Shown here piece by piece: positions 7,186 through 14,348 of a stretch of DNA of 23,286 nt (the stretch's first letter is position 1; every line of letters starts with the position of its first letter). A model generated the notes under the pieces. The model did no database searches, was not told the DNA's origin, and was given only the letters and a program-made list of their open reading frames with translations. This DNA is from Oscillospiraceae bacterium (GTDB lineage Bacteria > Bacillota > Clostridia > Oscillospirales > Acutalibacteraceae), in NCBI GenBank assembly GCA_003499325.1, contig DNIP01000141.1, positions 1 through 23,286 on the forward strand, written 5' to 3'. Position numbers and translations under genes: made by a program.

Positions 7186-7305
7186 TGATCAGTGTTCAGT
7201 GCTCAGTGAATAGAATCCCGGAGCTTAGGTAACGCAGTATTATTTGCCAAGAATAGACTATTTTAATGAATTCCTGACCACTGGCTACTAACCACTGGTC
7301 ACTGA
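7182..7305. repeat. Inverted heptad-repeat element between alr and polA
   Basis: The left arm has four 7-bp units (TTAGTGA, TCAGTGT, TCAGTGC, TCAGTGA; 7182-7209). The right arm has four units of opposite polarity (CCACTGG, CTACTAA, CCACTGG, TCACTGA; 7278-7305). A 68-bp spacer without coding potential lies between them. The left arm begins inside the alr stop codon and the right arm ends 12 bases before polA. No convincing promoter is seen in the spacer. Confidence 0.75.
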
Positions 7306-7317
7306 TACGGAGTAAAT

Positions 7318-9906
7318 ATGAAACTATTAGTAGTAGACGGAAACAGTATATTGAACCGCGCGTTCTACGGCATCAAGCCGCTGACCACCAAGGACGGTCA
7401 GTTCACGAACGCGATCTATGGCTTTTTGACCATGTTCGAGCGCATGAAATCGGACGTCAAGCCCGACGCGGTGGCGATCGCCTTTGACCTCAAAGCCAAG
7501 ACCTTCCGACACAAGGCGTATGATCTGTATAAGGCGAACCGCAAGGGCATGCCTGAGGAGCTGCATATGCAGATGGCGCCGCTCAAGGAGCTCTTGACCG
7601 ATCTGGGTTATCGGCTTGTCACCTGTGAGGGCTACGAGGCGGATGATATCCTCGGCACGCTCTCCAAAACGTGCGCCGACACCGGCAACACCTGCGTGAT
7701 CGCGACGGGTGACCGTGACAGCTTACAGCTCGTCAATGACAGTGTTTCTGTGCGTTTGTCAAAGAACCTCAACGGCACAATGCTCTATACGCCCGACGTC
7801 GTCAAGGAAGAATACGGCGTAGAGCCGAAGAAGCTGATCGAGATCAAGGCGATCCAGGGCGACAGCTCCGATAATATCCCCGGCGTTGCGGGTATCGGGC
7901 CGAAGGGCGCGACCGAGCTGATCCAAAAGTACGGCGACATCGACTATATCTATGACCACCTCGACGAGCTGGATATCAAGCCCGGCATGAGGGCAAAGCT
8001 CGAGCAGTCGAAGGATAACTGCTTTATGAGCCGTATGCTGGGAGAGATTTGTCTGACCGCTCCAATCGATACCGAGCTCGAGCACTATCTGGTCGGCGAG
8101 GGCGATAAAGCCGCCGCCGCAAGACTGATGGCACGGCTCGAGCTGTTCTCGCTGATCAAGAAATTTGATCTGGAGCTGTCGGAGGACAAGGTCGTTGAGC
8201 AGGACGAACAGCGGACGTTCAAGGTCGCGGAAGCTGACAGCGAAACGATTGATAAAATTCTTTCAGAGAATAAAGAAATCTACATTCAAATTTCTTTTGA
8301 AGAAAATAAGGATGCTCACAGCGAAAGCGCACGGCAAGCACAACCAAAGCTCGCCTATATTTCTACAGAAGAAATATTATACAAAATTAATTCTACAGAA
8401 GAAATAAAAATAGTGCTGAACAGCGGCAATAAGCTCTATACGGACAACAGCAAGCCGATCTTTGCTTACTGTGACCGTGAGGGGATCGAAGTGAATATCG
8501 CTTTTGATACCTCGCTTGCCGCCTATCTGCTCAGCCCCTCGTCGTCGAGCTATGAGCCCGAACGCCTTTGCGCCGAGTACAGTATCCCTGTCGCGGCGGC
8601 TGAGAACGGGGAAGAGGGCTTAGGCTTTATCCACGCGCTCCCCGCGCTGTGCAAGCGCCTTGCCGATGATATCCACGAGATCGCCAACGATCACCTGCTT
8701 TACGAGATCGAGATCCCGCTTGCTCGCGTGTTGGCGCGGATGGAGAACCTCGGCTTCATGGTTGACGTCGAGGCGATCCGCCGCTATGGGGAACAGCTCA
8801 GCGTTGAAGTAGACGAGCTGCAGGCGTCCATCTATGAGGATGTGGGCTACGAGTTCAATATCAACTCGCCAAAGCAGCTCGCCAAGGCGCTGTTTGAGGA
8901 TCTGAACCTGCCGCCGAAGAAAAAGACCAAGAGCGGTTATTCGACGAACGCCGAGGTGCTCGAGAGCCTTTTGCCCCTGCACCCTGTGATCGCGAAGATT
9001 CTGGAATACCGCACGGTCGCCAAGCTCAAATCGACCTACTGCGATTCACTGATCGACAAGGTCGCCGACGACGGGCGGATCCATTCGTCCTTTAACCAGA
9101 CCGAGACCCGCACGGGGCGTATCAGCTCCACCGAGCCGAATCTGCAAAACATCCCTGTGCGCACCGAGCGCGGACGAGAGTTCCGCCGCTTCTTCAAGGC
9201 AAAGGACGGCTGTGTGCTGGTGGACGCGGATTACTCGCAGATCGAACTGCGTGTGCTTGCGCACATGGCGGGCGACGCGACCATGCGTAAGGCGTTCACC
9301 GACAATATCGATATTCACACCGTCACCGCGTCCGAGGTGTTCGGCGTGCCGATCGATCAGGTCACGCCGCTGATGCGTTCGCGCGCAAAGGCGGTCAACT
9401 TCGGTATCGTTTACGGGATCGGCGCATTCTCGCTGTCGAAGGATATCGGCGTTACCGTGCGTGAGGCGCAGAAATATATCGACAATTATCTGGCGCGGTT
9501 CTCCGCGATCGACAGCTATATGAAGAAAACCATCGAGCAGGCAAAGGCAGACGGCTATGTGTCGACCCTCGAGGGCAGACGGCGTTATCTGCCCGAGCTT
9601 GCCGCCTCCAACTTCAACACCCGCTCCTTCGGCGAGCGCGTCGCGCGTAACGCGCCCATCCAAGGCACCGCCGCCGATATCATCAAGATCGCGATGGTCA
9701 GGGTGGACGAGCGGTTAAAGCGAGAGGGCTTAGAGGCGCGCCTGATCTTACAGGTGCACGACGAGCTGATCGTAGAGGCGCCCGCGTTCGAGAGTATGCA
9801 GGTTGCCATGCTGTTGCAGGAGGAGATGGAGAACGCGGTCCAGCTGACCGTTCCCCTTACCGCCGAGGCATCCATGGGCGAGACGTGGTATGAGGCGAAA
9901 GGCTGA
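7318..9906 (+). CDS. polA: DNA polymerase I
   Basis: Repair and Okazaki-fragment polymerase, 862 residues. Residues 1 to about 290 form the 5'-3' nuclease (LLVVDGNS, EADDILGTL, ATGDRDSLQL, GDSSDNIPGVAGIGPKGA). The middle domain (about 300-470) lacks the acidic exo motifs, so proofreading is probably absent, as in many Bacillota and Taq enzymes. The polymerase domain has motif A DYSQIE (D638), motif B R687-K691-F695-Y699 and motif C HDE (814-816). Start ATG has GGAG 6 bases upstream. Bases 8245-8412, within the degenerate middle domain, are strikingly AT-rich and hold four TTCT-N5-AGAA palindromes, two of them in a 30-bp-spaced duplication encoding STEEI twice. This segment looks inserted or fast-evolving. 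Identity is secure. Confidence 0.98.
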   Translation: MKLLVVDGNSILNRAFYGIKPLTTKDGQFTNAIYGFLTMFERMKSDVKPDAVAIAFDLKAKTFRHKAYDLYKANRKGMPEELHMQMAPLKELLTDLGYRLVTCEGYEADDILGTLSKTCADTGNTCVIATGDRDSLQLVNDSVSVRLSKNLNGTMLYTPDVVKEEYGVEPKKLIEIKAIQGDSSDNIPGVAGIGPKGATELIQKYGDIDYIYDHLDELDIKPGMRAKLEQSKDNCFMSRMLGEICLTAPIDTELEHYLVGEGDKAAAARLMARLELFSLIKKFDLELSEDKVVEQDEQRTFKVAEADSETIDKILSENKEIYIQISFEENKDAHSESARQAQPKLAYISTEEILYKINSTEEIKIVLNSGNKLYTDNSKPIFAYCDREGIEVNIAFDTSLAAYLLSPSSSSYEPERLCAEYSIPVAAAENGEEGLGFIHALPALCKRLADDIHEIANDHLLYEIEIPLARVLARMENLGFMVDVEAIRRYGEQLSVEVDELQASIYEDVGYEFNINSPKQLAKALFEDLNLPPKKKTKSGYSTNAEVLESLLPLHPVIAKILEYRTVAKLKSTYCDSLIDKVADDGRIHSSFNQTETRTGRISSTEPNLQNIPVRTERGREFRRFFKAKDGCVLVDADYSQIELRVLAHMAGDATMRKAFTDNIDIHTVTASEVFGVPIDQVTPLMRSRAKAVNFGIVYGIGAFSLSKDIGVTVREAQKYIDNYLARFSAIDSYMKKTIEQAKADGYVSTLEGRRRYLPELAASNFNTRSFGERVARNAPIQGTAADIIKIAMVRVDERLKREGLEARLILQVHDELIVEAPAFESMQVAMLLQEEMENAVQLTVPLTAEASMGETWYEAKG
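8258..8406. repeat. Cluster of four TTCT-N5-AGAA palindromes in polA
   Basis: Copies at 8258-8270, 8292-8304, 8361-8373 and 8391-8403. The last two share the 16-base sequence TTCTACAGAAGAAATA at a 30-bp interval. The surrounding sequence is much more AT-rich than the rest of polA. Confidence 0.7.
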
Positions 9907-9918
9907 GCGCTTTTGCTT

Positions 9919-9960
9919 AATGAATACTGAAAACTGAAAATTGAAGAATGAAGAATGAAG
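9919..9960. repeat. Six-unit heptad array after polA
   Basis: Six units in exact 7-bp register: AATGAAT, ACTGAAA, ACTGAAA, ATTGAAG, AATGAAG, AATGAAG. It starts 13 bases after the polA stop. No opposite arm is visible; GC-rich sequence containing the palindrome GGATACGCGTATCC follows. Confidence 0.75.
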
Positions 9961-10014
9961 GGTGGGCGGATACGCGTATCCTGTCCGCACCCGATTTGTT
10001 AATGTGGTGATATT

Positions 10015-10470
10015 ATGAAAAAACTATTATTTGTATGTACAGGAAACACCTGCCGCAGTCCGATGGCAGAAGTAATTTTTAATTCTCTTGCAGAACAAAA
10101 AGGATTGGACTGGCGTGCCGAAAGCGCGGGCGTTGCCGCTGTGGCGGATCGCCCCGCGTCCCAAAACGCGATCCAGGCGGTCGCGGAGATCGGGCTCGAT
10201 CTGAATATGCACCGCACCCGTTTTTTGCCCGGGATCGATCTCAACGAGTATTCGCTCTTTGTCGCTCTCGGCGAGGAGCACGCGGATATCCTGCGCTCTA
10301 TCGGCATCCCTGCCCATCTGGTGCGCGTGCTGCACCGTGCGCCGAACGTGGATGATATCTATGATTTGAGGATGGACATTGTTGACCCCTACGGCGGCGA
10401 TCTGAACGCATACCGCAAATGCCGCGATGATATCGTCGGCGCGGTCAAGGTATTGATGACCACCTTATGA
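10015..10470 (+). CDS. Low-molecular-weight phosphatase, likely protein arginine phosphatase (YwlE-like)
   Basis: Cysteine phosphatase of 151 residues, the size of the LMW-PTP fold. The P-loop VCTGNTCRSPMAE gives nucleophile C8 and R14, and the general-acid Asp lies in DPYGG. The residue four after the Cys is Thr (CTGNTCR), as in Bacillus YwlE, where that Thr favours phospho-arginine; tyrosine phosphatases usually have Ile (CLGNICR). The DIVDPYGG...Y tail also resembles YwlE. It probably reverses McsB-type arginine phosphorylation of proteins marked for Clp degradation, but a tyrosine or small-molecule substrate is possible. The ribosome binding site is weak (GTGGTGA). The stop overlaps the rimI start (ATGA), so the two are translationally coupled. 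A TTCT-N5-AGAA palindrome lies at 10083-10095. Confidence 0.9.
   Translation: MKKLLFVCTGNTCRSPMAEVIFNSLAEQKGLDWRAESAGVAAVADRPASQNAIQAVAEIGLDLNMHRTRFLPGIDLNEYSLFVALGEEHADILRSIGIPAHLVRVLHRAPNVDDIYDLRMDIVDPYGGDLNAYRKCRDDIVGAVKVLMTTL
10083..10095. repeat. In-gene palindrome TTCT-N5-AGAA (phosphatase copy)
   Basis: TTCT-CTTGC-AGAA in a locally AT-rich stretch near the 5' end of the phosphatase gene, in the same codon phase as seven other copies. Confidence 0.5.
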
Positions 10471-10922
10471 TGATCAGGAAAATGCTGCCTGTTCATTTGG
10501 AGCAGGTGAAGGCGCTTCTTGATACCTGCTTTGGTGAGAGCGCATGGAGCATGGAGTCGTTGCGCTCTCAGCTTGATAAGGCGGATTCACGCTGCATGGT
10601 GGCGGTGGAGGATGATATGGTCATCGGCTTCCTCGCCTTTGAGCAGGTGGTGGACGAGGGCAGTATCGTTGAGGTCGCCGTTCATCCCGGCTATCGCAGG
10701 AGAGGGATCGCGCACCGTTTGATCACTTCCGCGATCAACAGCGCCGATGGACTGAAAACGGTTTTCTTAGAGGTGCGCGAGAGCAATACGCCTGCCGTCA
10801 AGCTGTACGAGAGCCTCGGCTTTGAGAGGATCGCCGTGCGCAAGGGATATTATGATCATCCCAAAGAGGACGCGGTGATCATGAAGAGGTCGATTAGCGG
10901 ATGTCATGCGCCGAATCATTGA
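10467..10922 (+). CDS. rimI: Ribosomal protein-alanine N-acetyltransferase RimI
   Basis: GNAT-fold N-terminal acetyltransferase of about 151 residues, cytoplasmic, which in the type species acetylates the N-terminal alanine of ribosomal protein bS18. The acetyl-CoA loop is VHPGYRRRGIAHRL. The RimI signature follows: LEVRESNTPAVKLYESLGF, then RKGYYDHPKEDAVIM with its conserved Tyr, Glu and Asp. ATG 10467 overlaps the previous stop as ATGA; a second in-frame ATG follows directly (10470). rimI and tsaD are commonly adjacent in Bacillota, often with tsaB and tsaE; those two are not here. About 100 bp holding a hairpin element separate it from tsaD. Confidence 0.93.
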   Translation: MMIRKMLPVHLEQVKALLDTCFGESAWSMESLRSQLDKADSRCMVAVEDDMVIGFLAFEQVVDEGSIVEVAVHPGYRRRGIAHRLITSAINSADGLKTVFLEVRESNTPAVKLYESLGFERIAVRKGYYDHPKEDAVIMKRSISGCHAPNH

Positions 10923-10952
10923 TGAAGTGGATCGGTTGTCCCCTCATCCGAC

Positions 10953-11006
10953 CTTTTCGACTATGAGAAGTCGAAAAGCCCACCTCCCCCCCGAGGGGAA
11001 GGCTTT
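10953..11006. repeat. Intergenic double-hairpin element between rimI and tsaD
   Basis: A 10-bp perfect stem (10953-10962 with 10969-10978) is followed by a CCTCCCC/GAGGGGAAGG hairpin ending in CTTTT. The second half resembles elements at 18548-18576 and 21334-21358, suggesting a dispersed family. It could attenuate rimI-tsaD read-through on the plus strand. Confidence 0.5.
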
Positions 11007-11026
11007 TCTGAATTCCGAAAGGTAGA

Positions 11027-12046
11027 ATGTATATGAAAATCTTAGCAATAGAAAGCAGCTGTGACGAGACCGCCGCGGCTGTGGTGGAGGACGGCAGAAC
11101 CGTGCTCTCCAATATCGTCGCTTCTCAGGTGGAGGAGCACAAGCTCTACGGCGGCGTTGTGCCCGAGATCGCTTCGCGCAGGCATGCGGAGGCAATCGTC
11201 GGCGTGGTGGATGAAGCGATCAAAGCGGCGGATTGCACGCTGGATGATATCGACGCGATCGCCGTCACCTACGCGCCCGGGCTGATCGGCGCGCTGTTGG
11301 TGGGCGTGAATTTTGCAAAGGGGCTGTCCTTGGCGACAGGCAAGCCGCTGATCCCGACGCACCACCTGCGCTCCCATATCGCGGCGAATTATATTTCACA
11401 TAAAGAATTAAAGCCGCCGTTCTTATGTTTGGTCGTATCGGGCGGTCACAGCCATATCGTCGAGGTGCTCAGCTACACCGATATGCGCGTGATCGGAAGA
11501 ACGCGCGATGACGCGGCGGGCGAGGCGTTCGATAAGGCGGCTCGCGCAATGGGAATCCCGTACCCCGGCGGCGTGGAGCTCGACAAGCTCGCCGAGGGCG
11601 GTGACGATTCCGCCTTCCCGATGCCGCACCCGCATGTGGACGGAGCACCCTATGATTTCTCGTTTTCGGGACTCAAGACCGCCGTCATCAATCTGATCCA
11701 TAACAAACAGCAAAAGGGCGAGGAGATCCCTGTCGCCGATATTTGCGCCTCCTATCGCAAGGCGGTGGTCGGATGCCTGACGGACAACTTCCTTAGAGCC
11801 GCCGAGGACTTAGGCTATACGACCCTCGTCACGGCAGGCGGCGTTTCGGCAAACTCCCTGCTCCGTCGGGAGCTTGAACGCTTATGCAAGGGAAAATATA
11901 CCCTCTATATGCCCGAAAAATCGCTGTGCGGCGACAACGGCGCGATGGTCGGCTCCCAGAGCTACTATGAGTATCTTGACGGCAATATTGCAAAAAGTGA
12001 CCTCAATGCCGTGGCGACCCTGCCGATCGACAAGAGGGGCTTTTGA
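11027..12046 (+). CDS. tsaD: tRNA N6-threonylcarbamoyladenosine transferase TsaD
   Basis: Transfers the threonylcarbamoyl group from TC-AMP to A37 of ANN-decoding tRNAs (t6A), working with TsaB and TsaE. The 339-residue length is normal. The ASKHA-fold N-terminus is ILAIESSCDETAAAVV. The metal ligands are the two His of HHLRSH (H113, H117) and D303 in CGDNGAMVG. The SGGHSHIV and TAGGVSANSLLR motifs are present. Two starts are possible: ATG 11027 (4 bases after GAAAGG) and ATG 11033 (10 bases after), the latter giving the family-typical MKILAIESS. The partners tsaB and tsaE are not in this window, unlike the common tsaE-tsaB-rimI-tsaD order. It probably shares a transcript with rimI. Confidence 0.97.
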   Translation: MYMKILAIESSCDETAAAVVEDGRTVLSNIVASQVEEHKLYGGVVPEIASRRHAEAIVGVVDEAIKAADCTLDDIDAIAVTYAPGLIGALLVGVNFAKGLSLATGKPLIPTHHLRSHIAANYISHKELKPPFLCLVVSGGHSHIVEVLSYTDMRVIGRTRDDAAGEAFDKAARAMGIPYPGGVELDKLAEGGDDSAFPMPHPHVDGAPYDFSFSGLKTAVINLIHNKQQKGEEIPVADICASYRKAVVGCLTDNFLRAAEDLGYTTLVTAGGVSANSLLRRELERLCKGKYTLYMPEKSLCGDNGAMVGSQSYYEYLDGNIAKSDLNAVATLPIDKRGF

Positions 12047-12066
12047 CGGGAGCTGCCGTATGACCG

Positions 12067-12085
12067 GGCGGTAACGCCGCTTTTT
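12067..12085 (+). terminator. Possible tsaD terminator
   Basis: A short stem GGCG/CGCC (12067-12070, 12075-12078) followed by GC and five T. The stem is weak, so termination may be partial. Confidence 0.45.
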
Positions 12086-12133
12086 CAAAGGCTTCTTTGA
12101 ATATCAACGCCGACGCGGTGTATGACTATTATG

Positions 12134-12183
12134 ATGACAGAAAGTGATCGTGCTTGAAATGCCATACCGATAAATTCTGTCAT
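12134..12183. repeat. 9-bp inverted repeat upstream of the lipoprotein gene
   Basis: ATGACAGAA (12134-12142) and TTCTGTCAT (12175-12183), separated by 32 bases and located 27 bases before the next ATG. It could be an operator or a leader stem; function unknown. Confidence 0.4.
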
Positions 12184-12209
12184 ACTGCTATTGTGAAGTA
12201 GGAGCGACG

Positions 12210-13520
12210 ATGAAAAGAGGATTAACCATCCTGATTGCGATAATACTGACAGGCTGTCTGTGCTCATGCGACTTTATCGAGCTGTTCCCGCTCGGCGAAT
12301 TCCCGCACAGAACGGATGAGACCGTGACGCCGTACCGAGAGGTCGTGCCCGATCATCTGACCTACAGCGAAGGGTATCAGCCTGTATCATCCACATATTC
12401 ATATGACGCGCTCCCTAAACAGGGAGAAAAACAGCTCTATAAAAAACTCCTCGAAAGCTGCTATGATATCTCGCCGGATAAAACGGAAGAATCCGATCGC
12501 TATCCTATGCTGCGGATCGAGCTGAGCGGCTACTCGCTGAGCGAGGCCGAGGTGCGCACCGTGTCCAAGGCGCTGAGCGACGATCATCCCGAGATCTTTT
12601 GGCTGACGGGGACGATGGGGTATTACAGCGACGAAGGGATGACGGCGATCCAGATCTATTCGAATTTTTCTCCCGAAGAGGTCAAAACGCGCGTCAACGC
12701 CATGCGCGCGGTCGCGAATGAATTCTATGCCACCGTTCCCGACGGACTGTCCGAGCCGGAGCGTGAGATCATGGTGCATGACTATTTGATCGATCATGTC
12801 ACGTATGATCCGCAGGTCGATACCATCAACCTCGACAATAATAACCCCGATACCTATACCGCTTACGGTGCTCTGGTCAATGGAGTGTCGGTCTGCGAGG
12901 GCTATGCCAGAGCCTTTCAAATGCTGCTCAACGGGCTGGGGATCGATTGCGTCAATGTGATTGGCAGAAGTCAGGATCAGATGCACATATGGAACGCCGT
13001 CAAGCTCGACGGAGAATGGTACCATGTCGATGTGACCTGGGACGATCAGGAGGAGTCATACGCGCGTCATCTGTATTGCAATGTTAACGAGGATTATTTG
13101 CGGGAGGATCACTCGATCTCTCCGTTGTTCGGTCAGCTCGAGGATGACGAGATCAACGGACTCTCGGGCGAATACAGCGCCAGTCTGATGAATATTTATG
13201 TCCCCGAATGCACCGCCGACGAGCTGTTTTACTATAAGCTAAAATCGCCCCGCCTGAGGGATTATGACGGCGCGGATGTCAAAAGCGCTATGCTCACCGC
13301 CGCCGAGAAGCAGGAGGATCACTTCGTCTTTTATATCGACGAAAATATGGATTATCAGACCGCGGTCACCGAGCTTTTTGTCGATTATCCTCAGCACTTT
13401 TTCACTTATATCAGCGCGGTGAACAATTCGCTGAGCAGCTACAGCATCGACGAATCCAACGTCGGCTATATCGCTCACGAGAAAAGCCGTATCGTCGCGG
13501 TGGAGCTGCATTACTATTGA
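12210..13520 (+). CDS. Transglutaminase-like lipoprotein
   Basis: Exported protein of 436 residues, probably anchored to the outer face of the membrane. The N-terminus is a lipoprotein signal: MKR, a hydrophobic stretch and lipobox LTGC (C16), with a second possible site LCSC (C20). The centre holds a transglutaminase-like (papain-fold) core with the full triad: C229 (SVCEGYARA), H259 (HIWNAVKL) and D274 (HVDVTWDD). Members of this superfamily act as proteases, peptidases or crosslinkers; the substrate cannot be told here. The N-terminal part (about 30-200) and C-terminal part (about 300-436) are unassigned, possibly adaptor domains for cell-wall binding. TAGGAG lies 5 bases before the ATG. 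It sits among core information genes, which is unusual for a surface protein, and may have its own promoter. Confidence 0.88.
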   Translation: MKRGLTILIAIILTGCLCSCDFIELFPLGEFPHRTDETVTPYREVVPDHLTYSEGYQPVSSTYSYDALPKQGEKQLYKKLLESCYDISPDKTEESDRYPMLRIELSGYSLSEAEVRTVSKALSDDHPEIFWLTGTMGYYSDEGMTAIQIYSNFSPEEVKTRVNAMRAVANEFYATVPDGLSEPEREIMVHDYLIDHVTYDPQVDTINLDNNNPDTYTAYGALVNGVSVCEGYARAFQMLLNGLGIDCVNVIGRSQDQMHIWNAVKLDGEWYHVDVTWDDQEESYARHLYCNVNEDYLREDHSISPLFGQLEDDEINGLSGEYSASLMNIYVPECTADELFYYKLKSPRLRDYDGADVKSAMLTAAEKQEDHFVFYIDENMDYQTAVTELFVDYPQHFFTYISAVNNSLSSYSIDESNVGYIAHEKSRIVAVELHYY

Positions 13521-13559
13521 TCGCAGACTGAGAGAAATACAGAACAATCAGGAGGATAT

Positions 13560-13973
13560 ATGATAGCACTGGGTGTAGACCTCGGTCACGCGCGCACGGG
13601 GCTTGCCGTATCGGACAAGAGCGGTTTTTTAGCGTCGTCGCTGTGTGTGATCACCGAGTATAACGATGAAAAACTGATACAAAAGATCGCCGACAAGGTG
13701 CGGGAAACCAAGGCTGAGATCATCGTCGTCGGCTTGCCGCGCAATATGGACGGCAGTGAGGGAGAGAGCGCTCAGCGTGCCAGAGAGCTCGCCGCAAGGC
13801 TGAGTGAGCTGACCGGTGTACCGTATCATATGCAGGATGAGCGCGGCACCACCATCACCGCGCACAACTACTTAAGCGCCGGCAATGTGTACGGCAAAAA
13901 GCGCAAGCAGAAGGTGGACGCCGTAGCGGCTTCCATCATTTTGCAGGATTACTTAGACAGTCAAAAGAAATAG
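13560..13973 (+). CDS. ruvX: RuvX/YqgF Holliday-junction resolvase-like nuclease
   Basis: RNase H-fold protein of 137 residues, the standard YqgF size. The family is thought to process 16S rRNA 5' ends and/or act on Holliday junctions. Acidic catalytic residues are visible: D7 (GVDLGHARTG), E94 in DERGTT, and D120 (VDAVAAS); the IVVGLPRNMDGSEG motif lies between. Most homologues read DERLT, here DERGT. A strong AGGAGG site is 5 bases before ATG. It lies 39 bases after the lipoprotein gene and 19 before the DUF896 gene, so these three are probably co-transcribed. Confidence 0.95.
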   Translation: MIALGVDLGHARTGLAVSDKSGFLASSLCVITEYNDEKLIQKIADKVRETKAEIIVVGLPRNMDGSEGESAQRARELAARLSELTGVPYHMQDERGTTITAHNYLSAGNVYGKKRKQKVDAVAASIILQDYLDSQKK

Positions 13974-13992
13974 ACAGAGAGGATCAATTGAT

Positions 13993-14211
13993 ATGGAAAT
14001 GCAGAAACTGCTCGCCGAGATCAACGCGCTCGCGAAGAAGAAAAAGGAAGAAGGGCTCACCGAAGCCGAGCAAAAGCGCCAAAAGGAGCTCTATGCAATT
14101 TATCTCAAGGGCTTCCGCGCCCAGGTGAAACAGCGCCTTGATAACGTGGACGTTACCTATCCCGACGGAACCGTCAAAAGCCTAAAGGACGCGATGAAGA
14201 AGAAGGACTGA
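13993..14211 (+). CDS. DUF896 (YnzC-like) small protein
   Basis: A 72-residue charged helical protein. The N-terminal helical hairpin (LAEINALAKKKKEEGLT, then EAEQKRQKELYAIYLKGFR) matches the DUF896/UPF0291 pattern, whose Bacillus member YnzC lies in the SOS-controlled yneA operon. Function is unknown. AGAGG lies 10 bases upstream of the ATG, and the gene follows ruvX by 19 bases. A four-unit AATGAGG array begins 5 bases after the stop. Confidence 0.88.
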   Translation: MEMQKLLAEINALAKKKKEEGLTEAEQKRQKELYAIYLKGFRAQVKQRLDNVDVTYPDGTVKSLKDAMKKKD

Positions 14212-14216
14212 TGATT

Positions 14217-14244
14217 AATGAGGAATGAGGAATGAGGAATGAGG
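14217..14244. repeat. Four perfect AATGAGG heptads
   Basis: Four identical 7-bp units right after the DUF896 stop. This is the most regular of the four heptad regions in the window and could vary in copy number by slippage. A weak AAACGC/GCGTTT stem follows at 14254-14269. Confidence 0.85.
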
Positions 14245-14292
14245 AATTTTGGGAAACGCTGACGCGTTTTATTTGTATAATGACAGTAAAGA

Positions 14293-14335
14293 AAAAGCGC
14301 TCACGACTCTTTGTTAGGAAGTCGTGAGCGCTTTT
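14293..14335. terminator. Strong bidirectional terminator
   Basis: A perfect 16-bp stem (14293-14308 with 14320-14335) and an 11-nt loop, flanked by A-run and T-run so it works on both strands. It separates the plus-strand ruvX/DUF896 unit from the convergent O-antigen ligase-like gene. Confidence 0.9.
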
Positions 14336-14348
14336 CTGTATATGATTT

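Noticed and set aside
7182..7305. Heptad arrays as a CRISPR array
   Set aside because: Units are 7 bp and contiguous, with no 20-40 bp repeats separated by unique spacers and no cas genes nearby.
12060..12209. Small gene between tsaD and the lipoprotein
   Set aside because: No reading frame with a ribosome binding site; it contains a weak terminator and an inverted repeat only.
14276..14281. TATAAT as a plus-strand promoter
   Set aside because: No -35 at suitable distance and any RNA would run directly into the strong terminator at 14293-14335.
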